Of a DNA stretch of 64,000 nt, positions 25,972 through 35,162 are shown piece after piece; positions within the stretch are counted from its first letter, which is position 1; the number at the start of each line of letters is the position of its first letter. Origin of the DNA: Hymenobacter sp. 5317J-9 (GTDB taxonomy: Bacteria; Bacteroidota; Bacteroidia; Cytophagales; Hymenobacteraceae); NCBI RefSeq assembly GCF_022921075.1, contig NZ_CP095050.1, positions 1,426,001 through 1,490,000 of the forward strand. The letters are read 5' to 3'. The position numbers and the translations under genes are program-made. The notes beneath the pieces were generated by a model. The model saw only the letters and a list, made by a program, of their open reading frames with translations, made no database searches and had not been told where the DNA came from.

Positions 25972-27471
25972 CTACGAATTCGGCGTCACGGGTTTCTCAC
26001 CGGTGTTTTCCGGGCCCACGGCCACTTCCTGCTTGTTGGCCGCGTCTTCGTGCGCCGGCGTCCATTGGGTATGGAACACGCCTTCCTTGCCAATCAGCTC
26101 GTAGGTGTGGGCACCGAAGTAGTCGCGCTGTGCCTGAATGAGGTTCGAGGGCATGCGCGCGGTGCGGAAGGAATCGAAATAGCTCAGGCATGCGGCGTAG
26201 GCCGGCAGCGCCAGCCCGGCCGTGACGGCCGCCACCACCACCGTGCGGGCGCCGGGCACGCTGGCTTTCGCCAACTCCTGCACGTGCCCGTCCAGCAGCA
26301 GGTGTTGCAGGTCCGGCGCCTGCTGGAAGGCGTTGAAAATGTCGTTCAGGAACGTGGAGCGGATGATGCAGCCGCCGCGCCAGATTTTGGCAATTTCGGC
26401 CAGGTTCAGGTTGTAGGAAAAGTCCTTCGAGGCCTTGGCCAGCAGGTGCATGCCCTGGGCGTAGGTGACGACCATGTTGAAATAAAACGCCTGCTCCAAG
26501 CTGGCCAGGAAGGCTTGCTGGTCGACTTCCAGCGGCGCCGCCTCCGGGCCGTACAGCCCGGCCAGTTGCTCGCGCAGGGCCTTGTACTTGGACAAGTCGC
26601 GCATGGCCACAGCCGTGTCGATGGTCGGGATGGCCATTTCCAAATCCATGGCCACCTGCGAGGTCCACTTGCCGGTGCCCTTGGAGCGGGCCTCGTCCTT
26701 GATGTCGTCGAGCAGTAGGTGGTCGGTGCCGGGCGCGATGAAGCCGAAAATGTCCTTCGTGATGTCGAGTAGGAAGGACTGCAGGCGGCCCTCGTTCCAC
26801 TCGGTGAACACCCGGCCGATGGCGGCGTTGTCCAGGCCCAGGCCGCGCTGCATCACGGCATACGTCTCGGCAATGAGTTGCATCAGGCCGTACTCGATGC
26901 CGTTGTGCACCATTTTCACAAAGTGGCCGGCCGCGCCGGGCCCGATGTAGGTCACGCAGGGCTGGCCGTCGACCTGCGCCGCAATGGCCTCAAACATCGG
27001 CCGCATGGCCTCGTAGGCCTGCTTGTCGCCGCCGGGCATCATGCTGGGGCCGAAACGGGCGCCTTCCTCACCGCCCGAGATGCCCATGCCGAAGAAGTGA
27101 AAGCCCTCGGCGGCCAGGGCCGCGTCGCGGCGGTTGGTATCGGTGAAATGCGAGTTGCCGCCGTCGATGATGACGTCACCGGGCGCCAGCAGGGGCCGCA
27201 GCTCGTCAATCACACTGTCCACAATCTTGCCAGCCGGCACCAGCATCATGATGGCGCGGGGCGTGCGCAGGCTGTTCACGAACTCGGTCAGCTCGGTGAA
27301 GCCTTTCACGGGCTTGCCGGCGCCTTCTTCGGCCAGCAGGCTGATTTTGGCGGCGTCTTTGTCGTAGCCGGCGCCGGCAAAGTGGTGGTCGGCCAGGTTC
27401 AGCAGCAGGTTGCGGCCCATGGTGCCCAGGCCAATCATACCGAAGGAAAAAGTGGTTGGCGTGTCGCTCAT
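25972..27471 (-). CDS. gnd: 6-Phosphogluconate dehydrogenase (decarboxylating)
   Basis: This 499-residue enzyme has the NADP-binding GLGTMGRNLLLNL, the family-specific GGNSHFTDTNRR and GISGGEEGARFGPSMMPGG, and the catalytic lysine region HFVKMVHNGIEYG. It yields ribulose 5-phosphate, CO2 and NADPH, feeding rpiA. The length fits the long-type dimer. ATG at 27471 is chosen because the upstream extension to 27744 lacks any dehydrogenase character. It is first in the operon with zwf and pgl downstream. Confidence 0.94.
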   Translation of the reverse strand: MSDTPTTFSFGMIGLGTMGRNLLLNLADHHFAGAGYDKDAAKISLLAEEGAGKPVKGFTELTEFVNSLRTPRAIMMLVPAGKIVDSVIDELRPLLAPGDVIIDGGNSHFTDTNRRDAALAAEGFHFFGMGISGGEEGARFGPSMMPGGDKQAYEAMRPMFEAIAAQVDGQPCVTYIGPGAAGHFVKMVHNGIEYGLMQLIAETYAVMQRGLGLDNAAIGRVFTEWNEGRLQSFLLDITKDIFGFIAPGTDHLLLDDIKDEARSKGTGKWTSQVAMDLEMAIPTIDTAVAMRDLSKYKALREQLAGLYGPEAAPLEVDQQAFLASLEQAFYFNMVVTYAQGMHLLAKASKDFSYNLNLAEIAKIWRGGCIIRSTFLNDIFNAFQQAPDLQHLLLDGHVQELAKASVPGARTVVVAAVTAGLALPAYAACLSYFDSFRTARMPSNLIQAQRDYFGAHTYELIGKEGVFHTQWTPAHEDAANKQEVAVGPENTGEKPVTPNS

Positions 27472-27836
27472 CAGAAGAAAGTTTTCGGGAGGTGAGGGGG
27501 TATGGACGCAGCAGGACGAGGCGGCCGACGCTGCGGAGCATTGCTGCGCGGTATAGCCTACTAAGTTCAGAAGCGTTAGGTTGTTTGCGCCCCGTAACAC
27601 TTTGTGCACCTCGGCCGCTTTTGCTGCCCACAGCAGGGCCACAATCCACTTGCGCAGAGGCGAAAAAGGCAAGTCGCCGACGATTGCCGGTCCCGTGCAG
27701 GACTCGAAGCCGACGATAAGCGCCCGGGCTCGCAATGGGCTCACAGCCCGCCCGACAAAGCAGCCTCCTGCATCACCCCAACTTTACCCGAAAGCAAAAC
27801 CAACGTAAGCCAGTTGGTACCCTTGCGTAGTTATCG
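27472..27836. other. Divergent intergenic region between gnd and DUF202 gene
   Basis: This 365-base stretch separates the divergent gnd and DUF202 genes. I found no gene, repeat or TAnnTTTG element on either strand that looks convincing. Promoters for both genes must lie here. Confidence 0.5.
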
Positions 27837-28106
27837 ATGCCTGACCCACTTTCTCTCACCGACCGCCTTGCCCTCCAACGTACCCGCTTGGCCAACGAGC
27901 GGACTTTTCTTACCTACGTGCGCACCAGCCTGGCCATGGTAGGCTTTGGGCTGGTGCTCATTCAGTTACATCCGGTGCGTACAGGCGTGCTGGGCTACGG
28001 AGCCGTCATGGCGGCCGCGGTGGTGATGCTCGTTGGGTACATCCGTTTCCGGCAGCGGCGCCGCGAAATTGCCGCTGCTGCTGAGGAGCCAGCGGGAACC
28101 GCTTGA
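27837..28106 (+). CDS. DUF202-family membrane protein
   Basis: This 89-residue protein has the DUF202 (PF02656, YidH-like) opening ALQRTRLANERTFLTYVRTSLAM followed by two membrane helices (about 39-50 and 55-73) and a basic, hydrophilic tail ending EEPAGTA. Members are small inner-membrane proteins of unknown function, sometimes tied to stress or copper. ATG at 27837 starts the family motif. The gene is monocistronic; the tRNA and its terminator follow on the opposite strand. Confidence 0.8.
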   Translation: MPDPLSLTDRLALQRTRLANERTFLTYVRTSLAMVGFGLVLIQLHPVRTGVLGYGAVMAAAVVMLVGYIRFRQRRREIAAAAEEPAGTA

Positions 28107-28246
28107 TGGGCCTTACGAGAGTATTTGCCTTTGATATTCCGTCAAAAAGTAAGGCAACGCTTTGAGACAAAGAAGCGCAGAAGCCAAGGCGCTGGCAGCT
28201 TGCAAAGCTGGCGGCGATAAAAAAACTCCCTGCACCCCACGTATGC

Positions 28247-28280
28247 AAAAAGGCCCTCACATTGCTGTGAGGGCCTTTTC
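28247..28280 (-). terminator. Terminator after tRNA-Arg
   Basis: AAAAAGGCCCTCACA, a short loop and TGTGAGGGCCTTTTC form a 10-bp GC stem with T/A tracts on both sides. On the minus strand it directly follows the tRNA and ends in TTTTTG. Confidence 0.85.
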
Positions 28281-28282
28281 TG

Positions 28283-28356
28283 TGGTCGCATAAGGAGTCG
28301 AACCTTAAACCTTCTGATTCGTAGTCAGATGCTCTATCCAATTGAGCTATGCAACC
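28283..28356 (-). tRNA. tRNA-Arg (anticodon ACG)
   Basis: The minus-strand sequence folds as a full cloverleaf. The acceptor is GGTTGCA/TGCGACC with discriminator A, the D stem carries AGCTCAATTGGATAGAGC, the anticodon stem TCTGA/TCAGA encloses CTACGAA with anticodon ACG, and the T loop is GGTTCGACTCC. CCA is not encoded. The ACG anticodon (read as ICG after deamination) decodes CGU, CGC and CGA arginine codons. Confidence 0.95.
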
Positions 28357-28439
28357 CTGTTCCCGTGTTGGGAGTGCAAAGGTAAGACGAGAAAAAGTGG
28401 CCGTACAAGCCCAGTGCGTATTTTTCTGCAAATAAATTT

Positions 28440-28475
28440 CAAAAAAAACGCAAGCGGCTCACAATCAGGGAGCCG
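28440..28475 (-). terminator. Terminator overlapping 3' end of TVP38-type gene
   Basis: On the minus strand, CGGCTC, a nine-base loop and GAGCCG overlap the stop region and are followed by a few bases and a run of eight or more T. It fits a Rho-independent stop, though the stem is short. Confidence 0.6.
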
Positions 28476-29187
28476 TTGGGGTGTTCGCGGCGCTTTTGTT
28501 CAGGGCGCGCTTCAGGGCCTGGTTGAAGAGGTAGTAGAGGCCGAAGAACGAGGCGGCCACCAGCGCTAGCAGCAGGAGCTTGCCGGTGGTGCCGGTGCCG
28601 GGGTCTTTGAGCAGCGCAAACACGTCCTGCGCCTTGGTGCCGAGCCAGTAGAAGAACAGGCTGCGCGGCAGCATGCCCGCCACCGACGCAAACAGGAATG
28701 GCCCGCGCCGCACCCGCATGATGGCGAGCACAAACGTCATGAGGGCAAACGGCGTGACGGGCGAGATGCGCGTGAGAAAAATCAGCTGCCAACTGTCGGT
28801 TTTCAATTCCTTCATCACGGCGTCGACCTTGGGAAAGTGGCCGAGGAAGGCCAGCATCTTGCCGTGGTCGAGGGTGGCGGCAATCTGGTAGCCCACCAGC
28901 GCGGCCAGCGCGTAGGCCACCACCATGCCCGGAAAGCCGCTCCAGCCCAGGTAGAAGCCCGTGATGAGCACCACGGCCGTGGTGTTGACCAGCGAAAACG
29001 CCATGGCCACCCCCACGATGAGGAAATAGAGCAGGCTCTGGCCGGTGGTGAGGTTTTCGAGCAGCTGCTGGTTGCGGTAGAGCACGAAGCTGAGCGACGA
29101 GCTGCCTACCAGCGGCACGGCCACCAGCAACAGCATCGACAGCAGCGTGGAAAAGTTTTTACGAAGAAGCTCGCGCAGAAATTTCAT
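28465..29187 (-). CDS. TVP38/TMEM64-family membrane protein
   Basis: This 240-residue protein has several hydrophobic helices and the VTT/SNARE-associated (PF09335) core in which FLTRISPVTPFALMTFVLAIMRVRRGPFLFASVAGMLPRS is conserved. Members act as lipid scramblases or transporters in the membrane; which lipid is unknown here. The C-terminus is Ala/Thr-rich. It is followed by the terminator at 28440-28475 and the tRNA gene, all on the minus strand. Its start at 29187 faces the divergent sulfur-amino-acid enzyme gene. Confidence 0.85.
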   Translation of the reverse strand: MKFLRELLRKNFSTLLSMLLLVAVPLVGSSSLSFVLYRNQQLLENLTTGQSLLYFLIVGVAMAFSLVNTTAVVLITGFYLGWSGFPGMVVAYALAALVGYQIAATLDHGKMLAFLGHFPKVDAVMKELKTDSWQLIFLTRISPVTPFALMTFVLAIMRVRRGPFLFASVAGMLPRSLFFYWLGTKAQDVFALLKDPGTGTTGKLLLLALVAASFFGLYYLFNQALKRALNKSAANTPTAP

Positions 29188-29396
29188 GGGCAGCGAAGGT
29201 AGCGGGGATGCCCGTCATGTGCTGCTTACGCGCTGCGGGGGCCAATGGCTGGGTGGCTCGCCAGCCAGCGCACGGGCACGGGGGCGGAGCGCGCCGGTTC
29301 GGCATTGCCTTGGCTGGCTTCCGTAACTTGCCGGCCCAACGCGCCGACGCTTGCCGCGCGCCGGGCCCATTTTCATAAAATCCCACCTTCTCCCGC

Positions 29397-30536
29397 ATGA
29401 AATTCGCCACCAAAACCATTCACGCCGGCGTGCACCCGGACCCCCACACCGGGGCCATCATGACGCCCATTTACCAGACTTCGACCTACGTGCAGACCTC
29501 GCCCGGCCAGAACCAGGGCTTCGAGTACTCGCGCACCCACAACCCCACCCGCTCGCAGCTGCAGGACGCCGTGGCCGCCCTCGACAACGGCAAGCACGGC
29601 ATCGCTTTCGCCTCGGGCATGGCCGCCATCGACTGCCTGATGAAGCTGCTCAAGCCCGGCGACGAGGTGATTTCGACCAACGACCTCTACGGCGGCTCCT
29701 ACCGCCTGTTCACGAAAGTGTACGAGCCCTTCGGCATCAAATTCCACTTCGTGCCCATGCACGACATGGCAGCCGTGCGCGCCGTTGCCAGCGAGAAAAC
29801 CAAGCTCATTTGGGTGGAAACGCCCACCAATCCGCTCCTGAACGTCATCGACATTGCGGCGGCTTCGGCGGTGGCCAAGGAATGCGGCGCGCTGCTGGCC
29901 GTGGACAATACTTTCAGCACGCCCTACCTGCAAACGCCCATGGACCTGGGGGCCGACATTGTGATGTACTCGCTCACGAAGTACATGGCCGGCCACTCCG
30001 ACACGGTGATGGGCGCCTTGGTGGTGAACGACGACGAACTGCACCAGCGCCTGAGCTTCTACCAAAATGCCTGCGGCGGCACGCCCGGCCCTCAGGACTG
30101 CTTCCTGGTGCTGCGCGGGCTGAAAACGCTGCACATCCGCATGCAGCGGCACTGCGAGAACGGCCGCGCCGTGGCCGAGTACCTGCGCCAGCACCCCAAA
30201 GTGGAGAAAGTGTACTGGCCCGGTTTTGAGAACCACCCCAACCACGCCGTGGCGGCCAAGCAGATGCGCGATTTCGGCGGCATGATTTCCTTCGTGCTGA
30301 AGGGCGACCGGCAGGAGGATGCCATTGCCGTGCTCGAGAAGTTCAAGTACTTCACCCTGGCCGAAAGCCTGGGCGGTGTGGAAAGCCTGAGCGGCCACCC
30401 CGCCACCATGACGCACGCCAGCATTCCGGCCGAGCAGCGCCGCAAGTCGGGCCTGAGCGACTCGCTCATTCGCCTGAGCGTGGGCATTGAGGATGCCGAG
30501 GACCTGATTGAGGACCTGGCCCAAGCCATCGGCTAG
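29397..30536 (+). CDS. Cystathionine gamma-synthase/lyase-type PLP enzyme
   Basis: This 379-residue enzyme belongs to the Cys/Met-metabolism PLP family (PF01053). It has YSRTHNPTR near the start, the FASGMAAI and Asp pair (VDNTFSTPYLQ), and the PLP lysine K195 in SLTKYMAGHSD. ESLGGVESL and SIRLSVGIED are also conserved. It joins or splits sulfur amino acids (cystathionine, O-acyl-homoserine, or homocysteine); sequence alone cannot separate synthase from lyase. Terminator at 30563 follows. No other methionine gene lies in the window, but the LysR/YeiH locus and poly-Cys leader are other sulfur hints. Confidence 0.85.
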   Translation: MKFATKTIHAGVHPDPHTGAIMTPIYQTSTYVQTSPGQNQGFEYSRTHNPTRSQLQDAVAALDNGKHGIAFASGMAAIDCLMKLLKPGDEVISTNDLYGGSYRLFTKVYEPFGIKFHFVPMHDMAAVRAVASEKTKLIWVETPTNPLLNVIDIAAASAVAKECGALLAVDNTFSTPYLQTPMDLGADIVMYSLTKYMAGHSDTVMGALVVNDDELHQRLSFYQNACGGTPGPQDCFLVLRGLKTLHIRMQRHCENGRAVAEYLRQHPKVEKVYWPGFENHPNHAVAAKQMRDFGGMISFVLKGDRQEDAIAVLEKFKYFTLAESLGGVESLSGHPATMTHASIPAEQRRKSGLSDSLIRLSVGIEDAEDLIEDLAQAIG

Positions 30537-30562
30537 CCCGATACCACAACTTTGCAATCAGG

Positions 30563-30589
30563 GCCCTGGAGGAAATCTCCGGGGCTTTT
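30563..30589 (+). terminator. Terminator after cystathionine-type gene
   Basis: GCCCTGGAG, loop GAAAT and CTCCGGGGC pair over nine bases with one G-T pair, followed by TTTT. It lies 27 bases after the stop. Confidence 0.75.
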
Positions 30590-30686
30590 GCGTTGCTAAG
30601 GCTTCCGGTTCGGCGGGGTTTTCGCCCGTTCGCGGGGCAGAATCCCCGTTGGCGGAAATTGACTTTCGGTGGGGGAGGGGCGGGGG

Positions 30687-30694
30687 TAGGTTTG
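30687..30694 (+). promoter_or_regulatory. Candidate -7 element TAGGTTTG before alpha/beta hydrolase
   Basis: TAGGTTTG fits TAnnTTTG and precedes the ATG at 30729 by 34 bases. A TTG at 30659-30661 lies 25 bases upstream, slightly beyond the normal gap. Confidence 0.5.
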
Positions 30695-30728
30695 AGCCAT
30701 CAATCACACCTCAATCCACGCTTTCGCC

Positions 30729-31679
30729 ATGAAATTCGCTACTCTCCGCCGCTCTTTTGCCGCTCTGCTGCTGGGCGCTGCCTTTGCCCAGCCGGCTTTT
30801 GCCCACCCCTCCGCTACCAGCCGGCCGGCGGCTGTGGTGGCCGATAATCCCGCCGCGCATCCCGCCTTCACGGTGCGCGTGGTGGGCAAGGGGCGGCCCG
30901 TGCTGCTGATTCCGGGCCTGACCTGCCCTGGCGCGGTGTGGGACGAAACGGTGGCCCGCTACCAAAGCCGCTACCAGTGCCACGTGCTCAGCCTGGCCGG
31001 TTTCGGCGGCGCGGCGCCGATGGCCGGAGCCCCCACGGCCGATTTCTTGCCGGCCGTGCGTGACCAGTTGCTGGCCTACATCAAAACCCAGAAGCTGGAC
31101 CGGCCCGCCGTCATCGGGCATAGCCTGGGCGGCTTTATGGGCCTGTGGCTGAGCACCACCCAGCCCGAGGCAGTGGGCCCGCTCGTGATTGTTGATTCGC
31201 TGCCCTTTCTGGCCGCCGTGCAAAACCCGGCCCTGACCGCCGAAGCCGCCCGCCCCATGGCCGCCGGCATGCGCCAGCAGATGAGCGCCGGCAAGTTGCC
31301 CCTGGCCCAGCAGCGCCAGATGGTGGCCAGCATGGTGACCGATACCGCCCGCCAGCGCTTGGTGGCGGCCTGGGGCCAGGCCTCGGCGCCGGCCAGCGTG
31401 GGCCAGGCCATGTACGAGCTCTACACCACCGACCTGCGCGCCGACCTGGGCGCCGTGCGCCAGCCCGCGCTGGTGCTCGGCAGTTGGGCGGCCTACGAGC
31501 CCTACGGCTCCACCATGGCCTCGACGCGGGCCATCTTCGCGGCGCAATACGCCAAGCTGCCGCAGCACCGCATCGAGATGTCGCGGGCCGGCCGGCACTT
31601 TTTGATGTATGACGACACGGCTTGGTTTTTCGAGCAAACCGATGCCTTTTTGCAGGCTAATTATGCGGCCCGCAAGTAG
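30729..31679 (+). CDS. Exported alpha/beta hydrolase
   Basis: This 316-residue protein has a signal peptide (LLLGAAFAQPAFAHP) and an alpha/beta hydrolase fold. VLLIPGLTCPGAVWDETV gives the oxyanion region, the nucleophile elbow is GHSLGGF with S132, and the catalytic His sits near the C-terminus (AGRHFLMYDD). It should cleave an ester, amide or similar bond in the periplasm. The substrate is not clear. It is preceded by a -7 element and followed closely by a membrane gene on the same strand. Confidence 0.85.
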   Translation: MKFATLRRSFAALLLGAAFAQPAFAHPSATSRPAAVVADNPAAHPAFTVRVVGKGRPVLLIPGLTCPGAVWDETVARYQSRYQCHVLSLAGFGGAAPMAGAPTADFLPAVRDQLLAYIKTQKLDRPAVIGHSLGGFMGLWLSTTQPEAVGPLVIVDSLPFLAAVQNPALTAEAARPMAAGMRQQMSAGKLPLAQQRQMVASMVTDTARQRLVAAWGQASAPASVGQAMYELYTTDLRADLGAVRQPALVLGSWAAYEPYGSTMASTRAIFAAQYAKLPQHRIEMSRAGRHFLMYDDTAWFFEQTDAFLQANYAARK

Positions 31680-31717
31680 CTTAATGCGCTTTTCTCTCCT
31701 TTTTTCTGCTGTTGTTC

Positions 31718-32314
31718 ATGCTCGCCGCCGTTAGTCCCGCCCTTGTTCTGAACCAGCTCCGGCTGGAGGTGTCCGTGAAAGCTAAGAATGGCCTCGACTT
31801 CATTGTGGCCGCCACGCTGGTGTGGGCCGCCATTGCCGGGGTGTGGCTGCTGCCCAATTCGACTAGCCGCAGCGGCTTCATCACCTTCTTTGTGGGGGCG
31901 CTCACCCTGCCGCTGGCCCGCCTGCTCTCGAAGCCGCTGCGCACCACCTGGACGCTGCCGCACAACCCCCTGCAGCCGCTGGGTCTGTGGCTGAACTTCG
32001 CCCAGCTCTTCTACTTTCCGCTGCTGATGTTTATGTTCGGCCGCTACCCGCAGCACTTTCTCATGGCTTACGGCATCATCACGGGCGCCCATTTCTTTCC
32101 CTATGCCTGGTTTTACCGGGCGCCGGCTTTCGCCGTGATGGCCGGGGTAATCAGCGCGGGCTGCCTGCTGCTGGGGCTGCGCCTGGCGCCGGGCCAGCTC
32201 TACCTCATTCCTGCCTTCGTGGCTGTGTGCCTGGTGGTGCTGGCGGGGCTACTGGTCCGCTCTTACCGCCAGAACCAGCGCATCTATCAGCCCCTGGCTT
32301 ATGCTCAATCCTAG
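31718..32314 (+). CDS. Multi-spanning membrane protein, unknown function
   Basis: This protein of about 198 residues has roughly five to six hydrophobic segments and little hydrophilic sequence. It contains HNPLQPLGLWLNFAQLFYFPLLMFMFGRYPQHFLMAYGIITGAH, typical of small bacterial membrane proteins of unknown role (DUF7010-like). I use ATG 31718, two codons after a TTG. Its last 14 bases overlap the start of the second LytS kinase, so it may be a sensory partner of that pair, but nothing in the sequence proves it. Confidence 0.7.
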   Translation: MLAAVSPALVLNQLRLEVSVKAKNGLDFIVAATLVWAAIAGVWLLPNSTSRSGFITFFVGALTLPLARLLSKPLRTTWTLPHNPLQPLGLWLNFAQLFYFPLLMFMFGRYPQHFLMAYGIITGAHFFPYAWFYRAPAFAVMAGVISAGCLLLGLRLAPGQLYLIPAFVAVCLVVLAGLLVRSYRQNQRIYQPLAYAQS

Positions 32315-33449
32315 CTTTTCTTCTTCGCGGCCGGGCCGCCGGTACTGGCGCGCGCAGGTGCTGGGTTGGGGCGCCTACGCGGTGTTCAATCTGGTGTTGT
32401 TTAAAGCGTTTGCGGGCAAAGCGGCCGGCTCGTGGGCTTGGGTAATGAGCGTGGTGATTGCCGCCGCGCTGCTGGGGGCGTCGCACTTGCTGCGCTACGC
32501 GGTGCAGCGCTGGAACTGGTTGGGCCGGCCGCCGCTGGCGCTGCTGGGCCGGCTGTTGCTGGCCAACGCGGCCCTGGCGGTAGGCAGCGAGGTGGTGATT
32601 GGCCTATTGGCCTGGCTGCTGCTGCCGCGGCAGTCGGGCGGGCAAAATACACAAGGCTGGCTGCCTTATCTGGGCTATGCTTTGAACATGAACATCATGC
32701 TCTTGCTGTGGTCGGCGGCGTACGTGGGCTGGCACTACCTGCAGCGCTCGCAGCGGGCCGAGGTGGAGAAGTGGCGCCTGGCGGCCGCCGTGCGCGAAGC
32801 CGAACTGAACACGTTGCGGGCCCAGCTCAACCCGCATTTTCTGTTCAATGGCCTCAACAACATCCGCGGGCTGGTGAGCGAGGACCCCGCCCGTGCCCGC
32901 GAGGCCCTGGCCCACCTGGCCGAGCTGCTGCGCTACGTGATGCAGCACAGCGCCACGCCGCTGCTGCCGCTGGGCCAGGAAATGGAAATCGTGGCCGACT
33001 ACCTGGCCCTCGAAGCCCTGCAGCTGGAAGACCGGCTGCAGTATTCGCTCGATGTGGACCCCGCCGCCCGGGCCGTGCCGCTGCCGCCCCTCACGGTGCA
33101 GCTGCTGGTCGAAAACGCCATCAAGCACGGCGTGGCGGTGCGGCCGGCGGGCGGGTTTGTGGCCCTCAGGGCCCAGCTCGACGCCGCGGGCTGGCTTTGC
33201 CTCACGGTGCGCAGTCCCGGGCGGTTCAGCCCGGAGGCGGCGGCCGGCAGCAGCGGCCTGGGCCTGCGCGGCCTGCGCGAGCGGCTGACCCAGGCGGTGG
33301 GTGCGGCCGCGGAATTTGAATTGGCCAACGACCCCGCCACGCCCGATACCGTGCGCGCTACCCTGCGGCTGCCCGACCTGCGCCCCCAGGCGCCGGCCCC
33401 GGCGTCTTCCGCTTTCCCTTCTTCCGTTTTCACCTCCCTTGCTTCCTGA
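32301..33449 (+). CDS. LytS-type sensor histidine kinase (second pair)
   Basis: This 382-residue kinase has four hydrophobic segments up to about residue 145, then the His_kinase domain (PF06580). The acceptor is H179 in AQLNPHFLFNGLNN; the ATP part has LLVENAIKHGV and GLGLRGLRERL. It should act on the LytTR regulator encoded directly downstream. Start is ATG at 32301, inside the previous membrane gene. Its stop TGA overlaps the regulator ATG (TGATG). No ligand-binding domain is present beyond the membrane helices. Confidence 0.9.
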   Translation: MLNPSFSSSRPGRRYWRAQVLGWGAYAVFNLVLFKAFAGKAAGSWAWVMSVVIAAALLGASHLLRYAVQRWNWLGRPPLALLGRLLLANAALAVGSEVVIGLLAWLLLPRQSGGQNTQGWLPYLGYALNMNIMLLLWSAAYVGWHYLQRSQRAEVEKWRLAAAVREAELNTLRAQLNPHFLFNGLNNIRGLVSEDPARAREALAHLAELLRYVMQHSATPLLPLGQEMEIVADYLALEALQLEDRLQYSLDVDPAARAVPLPPLTVQLLVENAIKHGVAVRPAGGFVALRAQLDAAGWLCLTVRSPGRFSPEAAAGSSGLGLRGLRERLTQAVGAAAEFELANDPATPDTVRATLRLPDLRPQAPAPASSAFPSSVFTSLAS

Positions 33450-34192
33450 TGAAAGTGCTGCTTGTTGATGATTCGCGTTTGGCCCGCGCCGAGCTGCGCC
33501 GCCTGCTGGAGGCCTTTCCCGACGTGGAAGTGGCCGGCGAGGCCCGCAACGCCGACGAAGCCCGCGGCCAGCTTGCCGCCCAGCGCATCGATTTGCTGCT
33601 GCTCGACATTCACATGCCCGGCGAAACCGGTTTTGAACTGCTGGCAACGCTGGAAGCGGCCCCGCCCGTGGTGTTTACGACGGCTTACGACGCCCACGCC
33701 CTGCGTGCCTTCGAGGTGAATGCGCTCGATTACCTGCTCAAGCCCGTGCAGGAAGCCCGCCTGGCCGCCGCCCTTGATAAGGTGCGTGCCCAGCAGACGA
33801 CCGAATTGCCCAAACATGCCGTGGAGGCCGCGCCTATTTCTGCGCCCGTGGCCCCGCTCACGGCCCAGGACCAGGTGTTTGTGAAGGACGGGGAGCGGTG
33901 CTGGTTTGTGCGGCTGGGCGAGGTGCGGCTGTTTGAAATCAACGGCAGCTACACCCAGATTTACTTCGACCAGCACCGTCCGCTCATTCCGCGCACGCTC
34001 TCCCAGCTCGAGGCCCGCCTCGACCCCAAGCTGTTTTTCCGGGCCAACCGCCAGCAGATTATCAACCTGCATTTTGTGGAAGGCGTGGAGCCCTGGTTCA
34101 GCCACAGCCTGCGCCTGACGCTGCGCGGCGGCGAAGTGGTGGAAGTGTCGCGCCAGCAGTCGGTGAGGTTTCGCGAACTGCTGAGCTTGTAG
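33449..34192 (+). CDS. LytTR-type response regulator (second pair)
   Basis: This 247-residue regulator has a receiver with VDDSR at 6-10, phospho-Asp D53 in LLLDIHMPGETG and the conserved lysine in LLKPVQ. A Pro/Ala linker joins it to a LytTR DNA-binding domain (RLGEVRLFEINGSYTQIY, FFRANRQQIINLHFVE). It overlaps the kinase by one base (TGATG), showing translational coupling. It is a separate pair from that at 10363-12236, with different sequences. Confidence 0.9.
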   Translation: MKVLLVDDSRLARAELRRLLEAFPDVEVAGEARNADEARGQLAAQRIDLLLLDIHMPGETGFELLATLEAAPPVVFTTAYDAHALRAFEVNALDYLLKPVQEARLAAALDKVRAQQTTELPKHAVEAAPISAPVAPLTAQDQVFVKDGERCWFVRLGEVRLFEINGSYTQIYFDQHRPLIPRTLSQLEARLDPKLFFRANRQQIINLHFVEGVEPWFSHSLRLTLRGGEVVEVSRQQSVRFRELLSL

Positions 34193-34327
34193 TCAAAAAG
34201 AGCTTGGGCGGGGCGTCTGCTGCGAATTAAGGATTAAAAGGAGGTTAAAGCTCAACGAAGCGGCCCCAAAGCCGTTTCAAGCCTTATTTATCTCCTTGTG
34301 GGCCGGCCCGGTGCCGGCATTTTGCCC

Positions 34328-35158
34328 ATGTCTTGTTATACCCTCACGCGCGGCCTGCGCCGCGTGGCACCCGCGCTGGCCCTGCTGGGCCTCGCGGGCT
34401 GCGACCTCATCGAATTCAGCCCCAACGACCACCGCGTCCCCGAAGAGTTTACCAACCTCACCGAGAAGAACCTGGCCAAACTGGCGGCCCGGCCCCTGGC
34501 GGCGGGCGACACCCTGCGTTTCGTGTTCACCGGCGACTCGCAGCAGTTCTACGATGAGGCCGAAGCCCTGGTGGCCAGCGTGAACCAGCAGCCCGGCATA
34601 TCCTTCTTGGTGGTGGCCGGCGACATTTCCGACTTTGGCCTGGCCCGCGAGATGCGGTGGGTGGACGAGAAGCTGCGCCGCCTCACGGTGCCCTACGTCA
34701 CCGTTATCGGCAACCACGACTTGGTGGGCAACGGCCGGCCCACTTACCAGCACATTTTTGGGGCCTTCAACTACTCGTTCGTGTACGGCAACACCAAGTT
34801 CATCATGGTGGACACCAACGGCCGCGAATACAACTTCGACGGCACCGCGCCCGACATGGCCTGGCTGCGGCCGCAGCTCGCCAGCTTCGACGGCGCACGG
34901 CGCAAGGTGGTCATCTCGCACGTGCCGCCCACCAACGACGACTTCGACCCCGCCCTGCGCATGCCCTACGTGCAGGCCCTGCGCGAAACCCCGGGCCTGG
35001 TGTTCGAAATGAACGGCCACAACCACTCCTACAGCATCACGCAGCCCTACAACGACGGCGTGACCTACGTCAACTCCGACGCTTTTTCGGAGCGCCACTA
35101 CATGGTCGTTACCGTGTGGGGCGACAAGCAGTTTCGCATCAAACGCGTGAAGTTTTAA
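34328..35158 (+). CDS. Lipoprotein calcineurin-like metallophosphoesterase
   Basis: This 276-residue protein has a lipobox LLGLAGC (C25) and then a metallophosphoesterase (PF00149) domain. The metal-binding blocks are FTGDSQQF, VVAGDISDFG, GNHDLVG, ISHVPPTNDD and NGHNHSY. It should hydrolyse phosphoesters in the periplasm. I chose ATG at 34328, since the earlier start at 34298 adds ten residues with no signal. The next gene starts 4 bases after its stop. The partner and substrate are unknown. Confidence 0.85.
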   Translation: MSCYTLTRGLRRVAPALALLGLAGCDLIEFSPNDHRVPEEFTNLTEKNLAKLAARPLAAGDTLRFVFTGDSQQFYDEAEALVASVNQQPGISFLVVAGDISDFGLAREMRWVDEKLRRLTVPYVTVIGNHDLVGNGRPTYQHIFGAFNYSFVYGNTKFIMVDTNGREYNFDGTAPDMAWLRPQLASFDGARRKVVISHVPPTNDDFDPALRMPYVQALRETPGLVFEMNGHNHSYSITQPYNDGVTYVNSDAFSERHYMVVTVWGDKQFRIKRVKF

Positions 35159-35162
35159 GAGT

